The notes under the pieces are model-generated. The model saw only the letters and a program-made list of their open reading frames with translations, was not told the DNA's origin and made no database searches. From Methylobacterium sp. (GTDB lineage: Bacteria > Pseudomonadota > Alphaproteobacteria > Rhizobiales > Beijerinckiaceae), in assembly GCA_002928875.1 (NCBI GenBank), contig PERO01000020.1, positions 186,001-250,000 of the forward strand: a DNA stretch of 64,000 bases, given 5' to 3'. Both the position numbers and the translations under genes were made by a program. This document shows, piece by piece, positions 29,112 to 36,518 of this stretch; the stretch's first letter is position 1, and the number at the start of each line of letters is the position of its first letter.

Positions 29112-29196
29112 GTCGCGGTTGACGTTGTCCCGCGGCATGCCCTCCTTGGGCGTTTCCTCCCTAGACTTTCAGGCCGCTTCGTGCGGCCTTTTTTTT
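29112..29196 (+). ncRNA. Small RNA resembling the alphaproteobacterial suhB/MmgR-like families
   Basis: A transcript of about 85 bases is bounded by a good promoter and a strong terminator within the 478-base gap between hisN and the formylglutamate amidohydrolase gene. It contains CCTCCTTGGGC and TTTCCTCCCTAG, two C/U-rich anti-Shine-Dalgarno motifs typical of trans-acting RNAs in Rhizobiales, and the wording agrees with my memory of the suhB/MmgR-like group. The Rfam suhB family is named for its position beside an inositol-monophosphatase gene, and the IMPase-family hisN lies next to it here. No open reading frame fits. The rest of the gap (28895-29076, 29197-29372) shows nothing recognisable. 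Confidence 0.7.
29171..29196 (+). terminator. Rho-independent terminator of the small RNA
   Basis: Seven-base stem AGGCCGC / GCGGCCT with a TTCGT loop, followed by eight Ts. Confidence 0.92.
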
Positions 29197-29372
29197 GCCT
29201 AATCGCCCGGTTGCACCGCGCTTTTCATACCTGCCACGGGTGTTTTTGCCCTTTTCGGGTCTTTTTCCCCTCTTTCAGCGCGAACGGCGAAATCTTGGCC
29301 GGTTGCCCCGGTCTCTCCCCGATTTTCGCATCCGGCCGGCGCGAGGACGCGTGGTCCCCCGCGTGACGGGGG

Positions 29373-30272
29373 CTATTCAGCAGCCTTCTGATAAAAATGC
29401 AAGTCCGACGTGCGGAATTCGAATGCCTGCTGTGCGAAAAATTTCGCGAAAACCACCTCGAGGCGTCGCGAGAGGCCGTGAAACCCGGAATGCGGTTCGA
29501 GGCTGTGCTCATCCATGTAGAGGGCGCGGTTGATTTCGATCTGGAAGGCGTCCCAGCCCAGTTCCGGCCGGCCATAGCACTCCGTGATGTAGCCGCCCGC
29601 GTAAGGCTGGTTGCGCTCGACCCGGAACCCCTCCTGCCGCGCGAATCCCTCGAAACATTCGATCAGTTCGGGACGGCAGGATGCGCCGAAGCGGTCGCCG
29701 ATCACGAGATCGGGCATCGGACCGGTGGTGCGGGAATTCGAGGGCATGGAATGGCAATCGATCAGGCAGGCCCGGCCGAAATGCCCGCGAAGCGCAGCCA
29801 GGGCCTGGTTCAGCCGCCCGTGATAGGGCAGGTAGAAATGCTCGATGCGCTCCAGCGCCTCGTCGAGGCCGAGCTTGCCGGCATAGATCTCGATCTGGTC
29901 GCCGATGACGCGCGGCACAGTGCCGAGCCCGCCCGCCACGCGCAACGAACGCGTATTGGCCTCCACCGGCAAAATCCCGGCGATCAGGCGCGGATCGAGT
30001 TCGAGCGGCTCGCGATTGAGATCGACGAAGGAGCGCGGATAATGCGCGAGCATCACCGTGGCGCCGGCGGCGACGGCCCGCTCGACCAGGCGGTCCACAT
30101 AGAGATCCGAGGCACGCCGCAGGACCTGTCGCGACAGCTGGCTGCGGGCCAGGAACGCCTCGGGGAAGTTTTCGCCCGAATGCGGGGAATTGACGAGCAC
30201 CGGAACACTTTCCGCGTCGGCCGGATGCAGCAGGGTGAACGTTTCGCCTGTTTCGATCCGGGGCATGCTCAT
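29373..30272 (-). CDS. N-formylglutamate amidohydrolase family protein (first of two)
   Basis: 299 residues. The family releases formate from N-formylglutamate at the end of histidine or related catabolism. Landmarks are VNSPHSGENFPEAF (metal His region), RSFVDLNREPLELDP, IDCHSMPS, and the late HIS/Glu region EINRALYM. The start is uncertain: ATGs at 30272 and 30266 and a GTG at 30299 are all possible, and AGGA favours 30272. A second, shorter family member lies at 35.4 kb. It may instead act on another N-acyl or peptide-like substrate. Confidence 0.88.
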   Translation of the reverse strand: MSMPRIETGETFTLLHPADAESVPVLVNSPHSGENFPEAFLARSQLSRQVLRRASDLYVDRLVERAVAAGATVMLAHYPRSFVDLNREPLELDPRLIAGILPVEANTRSLRVAGGLGTVPRVIGDQIEIYAGKLGLDEALERIEHFYLPYHGRLNQALAALRGHFGRACLIDCHSMPSNSRTTGPMPDLVIGDRFGASCRPELIECFEGFARQEGFRVERNQPYAGGYITECYGRPELGWDAFQIEINRALYMDEHSLEPHSGFHGLSRRLEVVFAKFFAQQAFEFRTSDLHFYQKAAE

Positions 30273-30464
30273 GCGTCGGGTAGGTTCCTTGCTGGACACG
30301 ACCTTCGCCGCAAAGCGGCATTCTCGTGCGGCGATCGCAGCGCTATGATGGCGGCTGCCGCGTGAATCGTCCAGCGCGGTCCTCTGGCCGGTTGCTTGCT
30401 ATACACCACATGTTTACCACGCGCCCCTAACCATCCTGTCAGATTCCGAGACAGGTCAGACGAG

Positions 30465-30830
30465 ATGAGCATGACCAAGATCCTCCTGGCCGAAGACGAC
30501 AACGACATGCGGAAGTTCCTCGTCAGGGCGCTGCAGAATGCCGGCTTCGACGTGGCTTCCTTCGACAATGGCCGTTCGGCCTATCACCGGCTGCGCGAGG
30601 AGCCGTTCGAACTCCTGCTGACCGATATCGTCATGCCGGAAATGGACGGGATCGAACTCGCCCGCCGCGCGACCGAGCTCGATCCGGACATCAAGGTGAT
30701 GTTCATCACGGGCTTCGCGGCCGTGGCGCTCAATCCGGAATCGAATGCGCCGAAGGATGCGCGGGTGCTCTCGAAGCCCTTCCATCTCAAGGACCTCGTG
30801 AACGAGGTGAAGCGGATGCTCGCCGCGTGA
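30465..30830 (+). CDS. cpdR: CpdR-type single-domain response regulator
   Basis: 121 residues consisting only of a receiver domain: acidic pair EDD near residue 10, phospho-acceptor Asp in LLTDIVMPEMDG, and Lys in LSKPFHLKDLVNEV. The VMFITGFAAVALNP segment is the hallmark of CpdR, which in Caulobacter, when unphosphorylated, brings ClpXP and its substrates to the cell pole and so controls CtrA turnover. The phosphate would come through the CckA-ChpT relay (known biology). The ATG at 30465 is chosen; an ATG six bases later is also possible. Confidence 0.93.
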   Translation: MSMTKILLAEDDNDMRKFLVRALQNAGFDVASFDNGRSAYHRLREEPFELLLTDIVMPEMDGIELARRATELDPDIKVMFITGFAAVALNPESNAPKDARVLSKPFHLKDLVNEVKRMLAA

Positions 30831-30861
30831 CGGGATTTCGGCGCGCGGCCGGCTTTTCCCC

Positions 30862-30890
30862 TTGCCCTTTGGGGGAGAGCTGACTATAGA
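30862..30890 (+). promoter_or_regulatory. Sigma-70 promoter of tRNA-Val
   Basis: TTGCCC (30862-30867), 17 bases, TATAGA (30885-30890). The tRNA begins 39 bases further on. Confidence 0.7.
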
Positions 30891-30929
30891 GCCGCTTCCC
30901 GTCCGACAGGGGCTACCCTGGCGGCCGAA

Positions 30930-31004
30930 GGGCGCGTAGCTCAGCGGGAGAGCACTACATTGACACTGTAGGGGTCACAGGTTCAATCCCTGTCGCGCCC
31001 ACCA
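30930..31004 (+). tRNA. tRNA-Val (anticodon GAC)
   Basis: 75 bases including the encoded CCA (31002-31004). The acceptor arms GGGCGCG and CGCGCCC pair fully. The D-arm GCTC/GAGC, anticodon stem CTACA/TGTAG with loop TTGACAC, and T-arm ACAGG-TTCAATC-CCTGT are all present. The anticodon GAC is at 30962-30964. Confidence 0.97.
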
Positions 31005-31087
31005 TTTTCACCCGGTTCCGGTGGCGTTTTGCGGCCGAAACTGGATGTTCGAAACGAAAGGGCTCCGGCCCGGCTGGAGTTGAGACG

Positions 31088-31213
31088 ATGAAGATCAGGA
31101 ATTCGCTCAAGTCGCTGATGAAGCGCCACCGCGACAACCAGATGGTTCGCCGCCGGGGCCGCGTCTACATCATCAACAAGACGCAGAAGCGCTACAAGGC
31201 GCGCCAGGGCTGA
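31088..31213 (+). CDS. rpmJ: 50S ribosomal protein L36 (C-minus, zinc-free form)
   Basis: 41 residues, beginning [20 protein letters not shown] and ending YKARQG. It is strongly basic, as L36 must be. It contains no cysteine, so it is the zinc-independent (YkgO-type) form, which is normal for alphaproteobacteria. It lies 83 bases after tRNA-Val and before a terminator, perhaps in one transcript. Confidence 0.95.
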   Translation: MKIRNSLKSLMKRHRDNQMVRRRGRVYIINKTQKRYKARQG

Positions 31214-31270
31214 GCCACGGGCGGAAGTCCGGGGCCTCGTTCGCGGGGCAATCTCTGTCGGATCGGGTGA

Positions 31271-31296
31271 AAGGGCGCTAACAACGGCGCCCTTTT
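31271..31296 (+). terminator. Terminator after rpmJ
   Basis: Stem AAGGGCGC / GCGCCCTT with an eight-base loop and TTTT after it, 57 bases past the rpmJ stop. Confidence 0.75.
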
Positions 31297-31377
31297 GGTG
31301 TTTGCGGTGCCCCATGCTGCGGACCGGGCGACGCGGCTGGCCTTGACGGATCGGCGGGGCCGCGTCACCCTTCACCC

Positions 31378-31980
31378 ATGATGAAGCGCATCGCCCTGTT
31401 CGTGCTGATCGGCTTTCTCGGCGCGACGCCCCTCGTGCCGGTGCAGACTGCACTGGCGCAGACCCCCGGCACGGAACCGCCAGCCACCCGACAGAGTGAC
31501 CGCGAGCGGCTCGACCGGCTGTTCGAGCGGCTGAAGAATGCAGCCTCGCCCGAGGCCGCGAAGGTGGTCGCCCACCAGATCGAACAGCGATTCGAGCGCT
31601 CCGGCAGCGATACCGCCGATCTGTTGTTGCAGCGGGCCAAGCAGGCGATCGAATCGAAGAATTTCGATCTCGCGCTCGATCTCCTCGATTTCATCATGAC
31701 GCTGAAGCCGGATTGGGCCGAGGCCTATCACCGCCGCGCCATCGTGCATTTCCTGCTGAAGGACGAGGACAGCGCCCTGCGCGACATCCGCCAGAGCCTC
31801 GCCCACGAGCCGCGTCATTTCCATGCACTCGCCGGCCTCGGCCAGTTGCTGCAGACGATGGGGCAGCGCAAGCAGGCCTACCAGGTCTATCGTCGGACGC
31901 AGGAGGTCTATCCGCAATTCCCGGATCTCGACAAGGTCATGGAGCGGCTGAAGCTGGAGGCCGAAGGGCAGCCGATCTAG
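31378..31980 (+). CDS. Exported TPR protein
   Basis: 200 residues. The signal peptide (MMKRIALFVLIGFLGATPLVPVQTALAQ) is followed by a charged helical region and two to three tetratricopeptide repeats (about residues 85-190; for example FDLALDLLDFIMTLKPDWAEAYHRRA and DEDSALRDIRQSLAHEPRHFHAL). It would act as a protein-binding scaffold in the periplasm. It converges on pyk; the 16-base gap has no clear terminator. The partner is unknown. Confidence 0.83.
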   Translation: MMKRIALFVLIGFLGATPLVPVQTALAQTPGTEPPATRQSDRERLDRLFERLKNAASPEAAKVVAHQIEQRFERSGSDTADLLLQRAKQAIESKNFDLALDLLDFIMTLKPDWAEAYHRRAIVHFLLKDEDSALRDIRQSLAHEPRHFHALAGLGQLLQTMGQRKQAYQVYRRTQEVYPQFPDLDKVMERLKLEAEGQPI

Positions 31981-31996
31981 GCCGCCCTCGCCGGTT

Positions 31997-33421
31997 TCAA
32001 TCCTCCGCGCTCACGAAGGTGATGCGCAGCATGTTCGTCGCGCCCGGCGTACCGAAGGGAACGCCCGCGACAAGGATGATTCGCTGGCCGGGATTGGCGA
32101 ATTCCTGCTCGCGCGCCGCATGTGCTCCGGCATGGGCCATGTCGTCGATATTCGGCGGGTCGTCGCCCACCACCGCATGCACGCCCCAGACCAAGGCGAG
32201 CCGCCGCGCGGTGTTCTGCGAGGTCGTGAGCGCGAGGATCGGCGTGTAGGGCCGCTCGCGGGCGATCCGCAAGGCCGTCGCGCCGGACGCCGTCCAGGCC
32301 ACGATGACGCGCAGATCCAGCGTCTCGGCGACGGAGCGCGCGGCCGCCGCGATGGCATCCGCGCCCGTCGGTTCCGGCGGCGAACGCTGCCCCGCGAGCA
32401 GCACCGGATAATTCGGGTCCTTCTCCACCGCCTCGATGATCTTGTTCATCGTCTCGACGGCCTCGAACACGAACTTGCCCGCCGCACTCTCGGCCGAGAG
32501 CATCACGGCATCCGCGCCCTCGAAGACGGCGGTTGCGACATCCGACACCTCCGCCCGCGTGGGCGTGGGGCTGACGATCATCGATTCGAGCATCTGGGTC
32601 GCCACGACCACCGGCTTGCCGAGCTTGCGTGCCATGCGCGTGATGCGCTTCTGCAGGCCGGGCACCACCTCCAGCGGCAGTTCGACACCGAGATCGCCGC
32701 GCGCGACCATCAGCGCATCCGAGAGCTCCATGATTTCCTCGAGCCGCTCGATCGCCTGCGGCTTCTCGAGCTTCGCCATCACCTGCGCGCGGCCACGGGC
32801 GATCTTCTTCACCTCCGCCACATCATCCGGGCGCTGGACGAAGGAGAGCGCGATCCAGTCCACCCCCGCTTCCAGCGCCGCCGTGAGATCGGAGCGATCC
32901 TTGGGCGTCAGCGCCGAGGTCGGGAGGATGGTATCCGGCAGGCTCACGCCCTTCTTGTTGGAGATGGGGCCGGAAAATTCCACCCGGATCACCACCTTCT
33001 TCGGCTCCGCCTCGACCACGACGAAGATCAGCTTGCCGTCATCGATCAGCACGCGATGACCCACGCGCAATGATTCGAGGATTTCCGGATGCGGCAATTG
33101 CACGCGCGTCGCGTCTCCGGGCGTGGGATCGCCGTCGAGCGTGAAGAGCTGGCCCTTTTCCAGCATCACCGGCGGATTGGCGAAGGTGCCGACGCGCAGT
33201 TTCGGCCCCTGCAGATCGGCGAGGATGCCGATGGGCCGGCCGGTTTCCTCCTCCAGCCGCCGCAGCTGCTTCACGCGGGCTTCCAGCACCTCGTGGCTCG
33301 AATGGCTCATGTTGATGCGAAAGACATCGGCGCCGGCCTCGAACAGGCGGCGGACGGTGGCGTCATCCTGGGAGGCGGGCCCCAGGGTGGCGAGAATTTT
33401 CGTGCGTCGGTTGCGTCTCAT
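31997..33421 (-). CDS. pyk: Pyruvate kinase
   Basis: 474 residues. It makes pyruvate and ATP from phosphoenolpyruvate and ADP. Motifs are TKILATLGPAS, FRINMSHSS, ADLQGPKLRVG, the catalytic Lys in VMAKLEKPQA, and MVARGDLGVELPL. The C-terminal domain (about residues 350-470) is complete. It lies downstream of a glycerate kinase gene on the same strand, an arrangement known from tartrate/glycerate utilisation (ttuD-ttuE). Confidence 0.96.
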   Translation of the reverse strand: MRRNRRTKILATLGPASQDDATVRRLFEAGADVFRINMSHSSHEVLEARVKQLRRLEEETGRPIGILADLQGPKLRVGTFANPPVMLEKGQLFTLDGDPTPGDATRVQLPHPEILESLRVGHRVLIDDGKLIFVVVEAEPKKVVIRVEFSGPISNKKGVSLPDTILPTSALTPKDRSDLTAALEAGVDWIALSFVQRPDDVAEVKKIARGRAQVMAKLEKPQAIERLEEIMELSDALMVARGDLGVELPLEVVPGLQKRITRMARKLGKPVVVATQMLESMIVSPTPTRAEVSDVATAVFEGADAVMLSAESAAGKFVFEAVETMNKIIEAVEKDPNYPVLLAGQRSPPEPTGADAIAAAARSVAETLDLRVIVAWTASGATALRIARERPYTPILALTTSQNTARRLALVWGVHAVVGDDPPNIDDMAHAGAHAAREQEFANPGQRIILVAGVPFGTPGATNMLRITFVSAED

Positions 33422-33511
33422 GGTTCCCTGAGCCTGGCCCTCTTCGTGTCCTGCCCCGGCAGGTGACTGGCCAGCACTTGGAAACCTGGGACCGGGAACG
33501 GTCGCAGAGCC

Positions 33512-33955
33512 TCAGGGCCGGCTCGTGACGAGCCCGCCATCGCCCAGTTCCACCGTCCAGTCGCTTTGTTGCCCGGTATCGATCTCGATGAAACCGGCGC
33601 GCTCGAACCCTCGCGCATAGCAATCCAGCGGCCCACGGATCGAAAACTCGGTATCGCGGACACAGAGGATATTGGTCCCGCTCCAATCCCCCCCGCGATC
33701 ATAATCCACGGCATGCAGATAGAAAAAGCGGGAATTGAGCTGCCCGCGAATAATTGTTTCGCAGCGGCCGGGCTTGAGGTTGAACCAGCCCTCCGTCACC
33801 CAGACCGGCCCGTCGAGATAGCCGATGGCGACGCCCACGCGCCCCGACGTGGTGTTGCAGAGGCGAAGATCGGCCATGGCCGGTGCCGGCAGGCCGACAA
33901 GCCCGGCCAAAGCGAGGCCGGACACGAGGGCCATGCTCCGCATCGCGCTTCTCAC
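33512..33955 (-). CDS. Exported DUF1036 protein
   Basis: 147 residues. The signal peptide ends at APAMADLRLCN. The DUF1036 core is clear: LCNTTSGRVGVAIGYLDGPVWVTEGWFNLKPGRC... with conserved Trp, Gly and Cys residues, then FYLHAVDYDRGG. Its function is unknown; in this lineage it is repeatedly found between pyk and carbohydrate genes. A GTG start at 33955 overlaps the glycerate kinase stop (GTGA); an ATG at 33943 is the alternative. Confidence 0.85.
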   Translation of the reverse strand: MRSAMRSMALVSGLALAGLVGLPAPAMADLRLCNTTSGRVGVAIGYLDGPVWVTEGWFNLKPGRCETIIRGQLNSRFFYLHAVDYDRGGDWSGTNILCVRDTEFSIRGPLDCYARGFERAGFIEIDTGQQSDWTVELGDGGLVTSRP

Positions 33956-35274
33956 GCCTTGCCCCCGCAGAGGATCACGCGCAGATCATTGGCGTTGGTG
34001 AAGGTCGGGCCCGGCACGTAAAGATCTCCCAGAGCACGGAAGAAAGCACTGGAATCGTTATTCTCCAGCATCGTGGCGGCATCAAGCCCTGCAGCGCGGG
34101 CGCGCGGCAGAGTGGTCGCATCCACGAAGGCGCCGGCCGGGTCTTCGGCACTGCCCACGCCGCCATCGGTGCCGTCCGTATCGGCGGCGAGCGCCACGAT
34201 GCCCGGTGCACCGCCCAGCCCGAGCGCCAGCGCCATCGCATATTCCTGGTTCGGCCCGCCCCGCCCCTTGCCGCGGATCGTGACCGTGAGTTCCCCGCCG
34301 GAGAGGAAGGCGAGCTTCTCGCCCGCTTCGGCGGCAAGCGCACGCGCGGCATGCGCGGTCGCGACGTCGCGGGCCTCGCCTTCGAGTTCGGCCCCGAGAT
34401 CGACCACGCGATAGCCCAAAGCCTCGGCCTTCTTCCATGCCGCCTGCCAGGCATCGGCCGGCCTCGCGGCAACGATCGCGCGGGAGCGGGCGAAGCAGGC
34501 ATCGCCCGGCTTGGGTGATTCGCTTTGCGCATCCTCCAGCACGGCGCGGATGCTCGCGGCCGGCTGGAGATTGTAGCGCGCGATGACGGCGCGGGCTTCC
34601 GCGAGCGTGGACGGATCGGGAATGGTCGGCCCCGAGCCGATGAGGCTCAGTTCATCGCCGGGCACATCGGAGAGCGCGAGCGTGACGATCTCCGCGCCGT
34701 TCATCAGCGCCGCGAGCCGCCCGCCCTTCACGCGGCTGACATGCTTGCGCAGAACGTTGATCTCGCCGATGGGCACGCCGGCGCGCAGCATCTGCCGGGT
34801 GAGATCCTGCTTCTCCGCAAGGGTGATCGCGCCCATCGGCGCCACGAGATTGGCCGAGGCGCCACCGGAGAGCAGGAAGATCACGAGATCATCAGGCAAG
34901 ACGGCCCTCGCCCGGCGCATCATCTCGGCGGTGGCGGCCAGACCCGCCTCGTCCGGCACCGGATGGCCCGCTTCCCGGCCATCGAGGATCGCCAGGGGGC
35001 GGCCATAGCCGTGCCGCGCGATCGCGAGACCCGACAGCCGGTCCGGCCCGAGGCCCTGCGCGCGGTAATGGGCCTCGGCGGCTTCCGCCATGGAGCCCGC
35101 CGCCTTGCCGGCGGCGAAAACCACGACGCGCTGGTTTTCGCGCGGCCGGGGCAGATGCGGCGGCAGGAACATCGCAGGCTTCACCGCCTCGATCGCGGCT
35201 TCGACAATCCGCCGGGCGTCACTGCGCAGGCGGGCGGACAATTCGGAAGAGGGAGCACTCATGGAGGAGGCCAT
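33952..35274 (-). CDS. ttuD: Glycerate 2-kinase, MOFRL family
   Basis: 440 residues. It phosphorylates D-glycerate to 2-phosphoglycerate (older literature calls the family hydroxypyruvate reductase TtuD). The N-terminal domain has FAAGKAAGSMAEAAE and LLSGGASANLVAP; the C-terminal MOFRL domain has LSGGELTVTIRGKGRGGPNQE and DGTDG. With pyk downstream it converts glycerate to pyruvate through enolase. The start at 35274 is chosen; an ATG 12 bases later is also possible. Confidence 0.92.
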   Translation of the reverse strand: MASSMSAPSSELSARLRSDARRIVEAAIEAVKPAMFLPPHLPRPRENQRVVVFAAGKAAGSMAEAAEAHYRAQGLGPDRLSGLAIARHGYGRPLAILDGREAGHPVPDEAGLAATAEMMRRARAVLPDDLVIFLLSGGASANLVAPMGAITLAEKQDLTRQMLRAGVPIGEINVLRKHVSRVKGGRLAALMNGAEIVTLALSDVPGDELSLIGSGPTIPDPSTLAEARAVIARYNLQPAASIRAVLEDAQSESPKPGDACFARSRAIVAARPADAWQAAWKKAEALGYRVVDLGAELEGEARDVATAHAARALAAEAGEKLAFLSGGELTVTIRGKGRGGPNQEYAMALALGLGGAPGIVALAADTDGTDGGVGSAEDPAGAFVDATTLPRARAAGLDAATMLENNDSSAFFRALGDLYVPGPTFTNANDLRVILCGGKA

Positions 35275-35369
35275 AGGGGCAGGAATTTCGGTCCGGGTGG
35301 GCGATTTCGTCGTTGATCCCTTCTGCCCTTTGGTAGAGAACGCCGCAACAGCGAAGAGGACATTCCCCC

Positions 35370-36161
35370 TTGTGGATCGCCCGCGAAAAGGCCGAAGCCT
35401 ACGAGATCATCGCCGGGAAGGCCGATTCCGGCCTGCTGGTGCTCTGCGACCACGCGACACCGATCATCCCGCCGGAATATGCCGATCTCGGCCTCTGCGC
35501 CACGCAGCTCTCGCGCCATATCGCCTATGATATCGGCGCGGCCGATGCCTCCCGACAGATCGCCGGGGAATTCGGCTGCCCCGCCGTGCTCAGCCGGTTC
35601 TCGCGCCTGCTGATCGATCCCAATCGCGGCGAGGACGACCCGACCCTGGTGATGCGCATCGCCGATGGCGCGCTGGTTCCCGGCAATGCCCGCATCGGCG
35701 ACGACGAGATCGAGGCGCGGATCACCCGGTTCTACCGGCCCTATGACGACGCCATCGCCCGCACCATCGCGGCGATGCGCGCAACGGGGAAAAACCCGGT
35801 CATTCTCGCCATGCATTCCTTCACGCCCGAGATGAAGGGCCGCAAGCGCCCCTGGCACATCACGGTGATCTGGGATTTCGATCCAAGGCTCAACGTGACG
35901 CTGCTCGAGGCCCTGGCACGCGAGCCCGATCTCGTGGTGGGCGACAACGAACCCTATCAGGGTGGCTATCGCGGCGACACGCTCGATCGCCATGTCATAG
36001 GCGCCGGCCTCGCGCATGCGCTGGTGGAGATCCGGCAGGATCTCATCGGCACGGAAGCGCATGCCCGTGCCTGGGGCAAGCGCCTCGCCGGCATCCTGCG
36101 GCCTCTGCTCACGAACCCGGATCTTTACGAGGCGCGGATCCATGGCAGCCATCCCGCTTGA
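35370..36161 (+). CDS. N-formylglutamate amidohydrolase family protein (second of two)
   Basis: 263 residues of the shorter family branch: CDHATPIIPPEY, SRFSRLLIDPNRGEDDPTL, MHSFTPEMKGRKRPWH and DNEPYQGGYRGDTLDRH hold the conserved metal ligands. The only in-frame start at the conserved N-terminus is a TTG at 35370, with AGAGGA nine bases upstream. It is divergent from the glycerate kinase gene and followed by gapR. The exact substrate is unknown. Confidence 0.88.
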   Translation: MWIAREKAEAYEIIAGKADSGLLVLCDHATPIIPPEYADLGLCATQLSRHIAYDIGAADASRQIAGEFGCPAVLSRFSRLLIDPNRGEDDPTLVMRIADGALVPGNARIGDDEIEARITRFYRPYDDAIARTIAAMRATGKNPVILAMHSFTPEMKGRKRPWHITVIWDFDPRLNVTLLEALAREPDLVVGDNEPYQGGYRGDTLDRHVIGAGLAHALVEIRQDLIGTEAHARAWGKRLAGILRPLLTNPDLYEARIHGSHPA

Positions 36162-36269
36162 ACCTTGCGGCCGCGGTGAAAGACGGGGACAGCGACCATT
36201 GGGCGCTTGATCGCCGGGCGCGCCTCCGGCACTCCCCTTCCCAACCGTCCTGATCGAGAGAGAACAGCC

Positions 36270-36515
36270 ATGGATGACATTTCCGCCGCCGGCGCCGGCC
36301 AGCTCAAATCCATCATCGAGCGCATCGAGCGTCTCGAGGAGGAGAAGCGCAACATCGCCTCCGACATCAAGGACGTCTATGCCGAAGCCAAGGGCCAGGG
36401 CTACGACACGAAAATCCTCCGCAAGGTGATTTCGCTGCGCAAGAAGGAGCCGCATGAGCGGCACGAGGAAGAGGCGCTGCTCGAAACCTACCTCAACGCA
36501 CTCGGCATGGCGTGA
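36270..36515 (+). CDS. gapR: GapR chromatin protein (DUF2312)
   Basis: 81 residues, nearly all of the DUF2312 domain: [21 protein letters not shown], then [20 protein letters not shown], and a C-terminal acidic helix. In Caulobacter this protein, GapR, binds overtwisted DNA ahead of replication forks and transcribing polymerase and stimulates gyrase and topoisomerase IV. The length and motif order agree. The ATG at 36270 is the family start; a longer in-frame start adds an unconserved leader. Confidence 0.93.
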   Translation: MDDISAAGAGQLKSIIERIERLEEEKRNIASDIKDVYAEAKGQGYDTKILRKVISLRKKEPHERHEEEALLETYLNALGMA

Positions 36516-36518
36516 GAG

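Noticed and set aside
30405-30435. TTTACC...CTAACC upstream of cpdR, possible CtrA site
   Set aside because: Spacing and sequence do not match TTAA-7-TTAA well enough to claim regulation, although cpdR is CtrA-dependent in Caulobacter.
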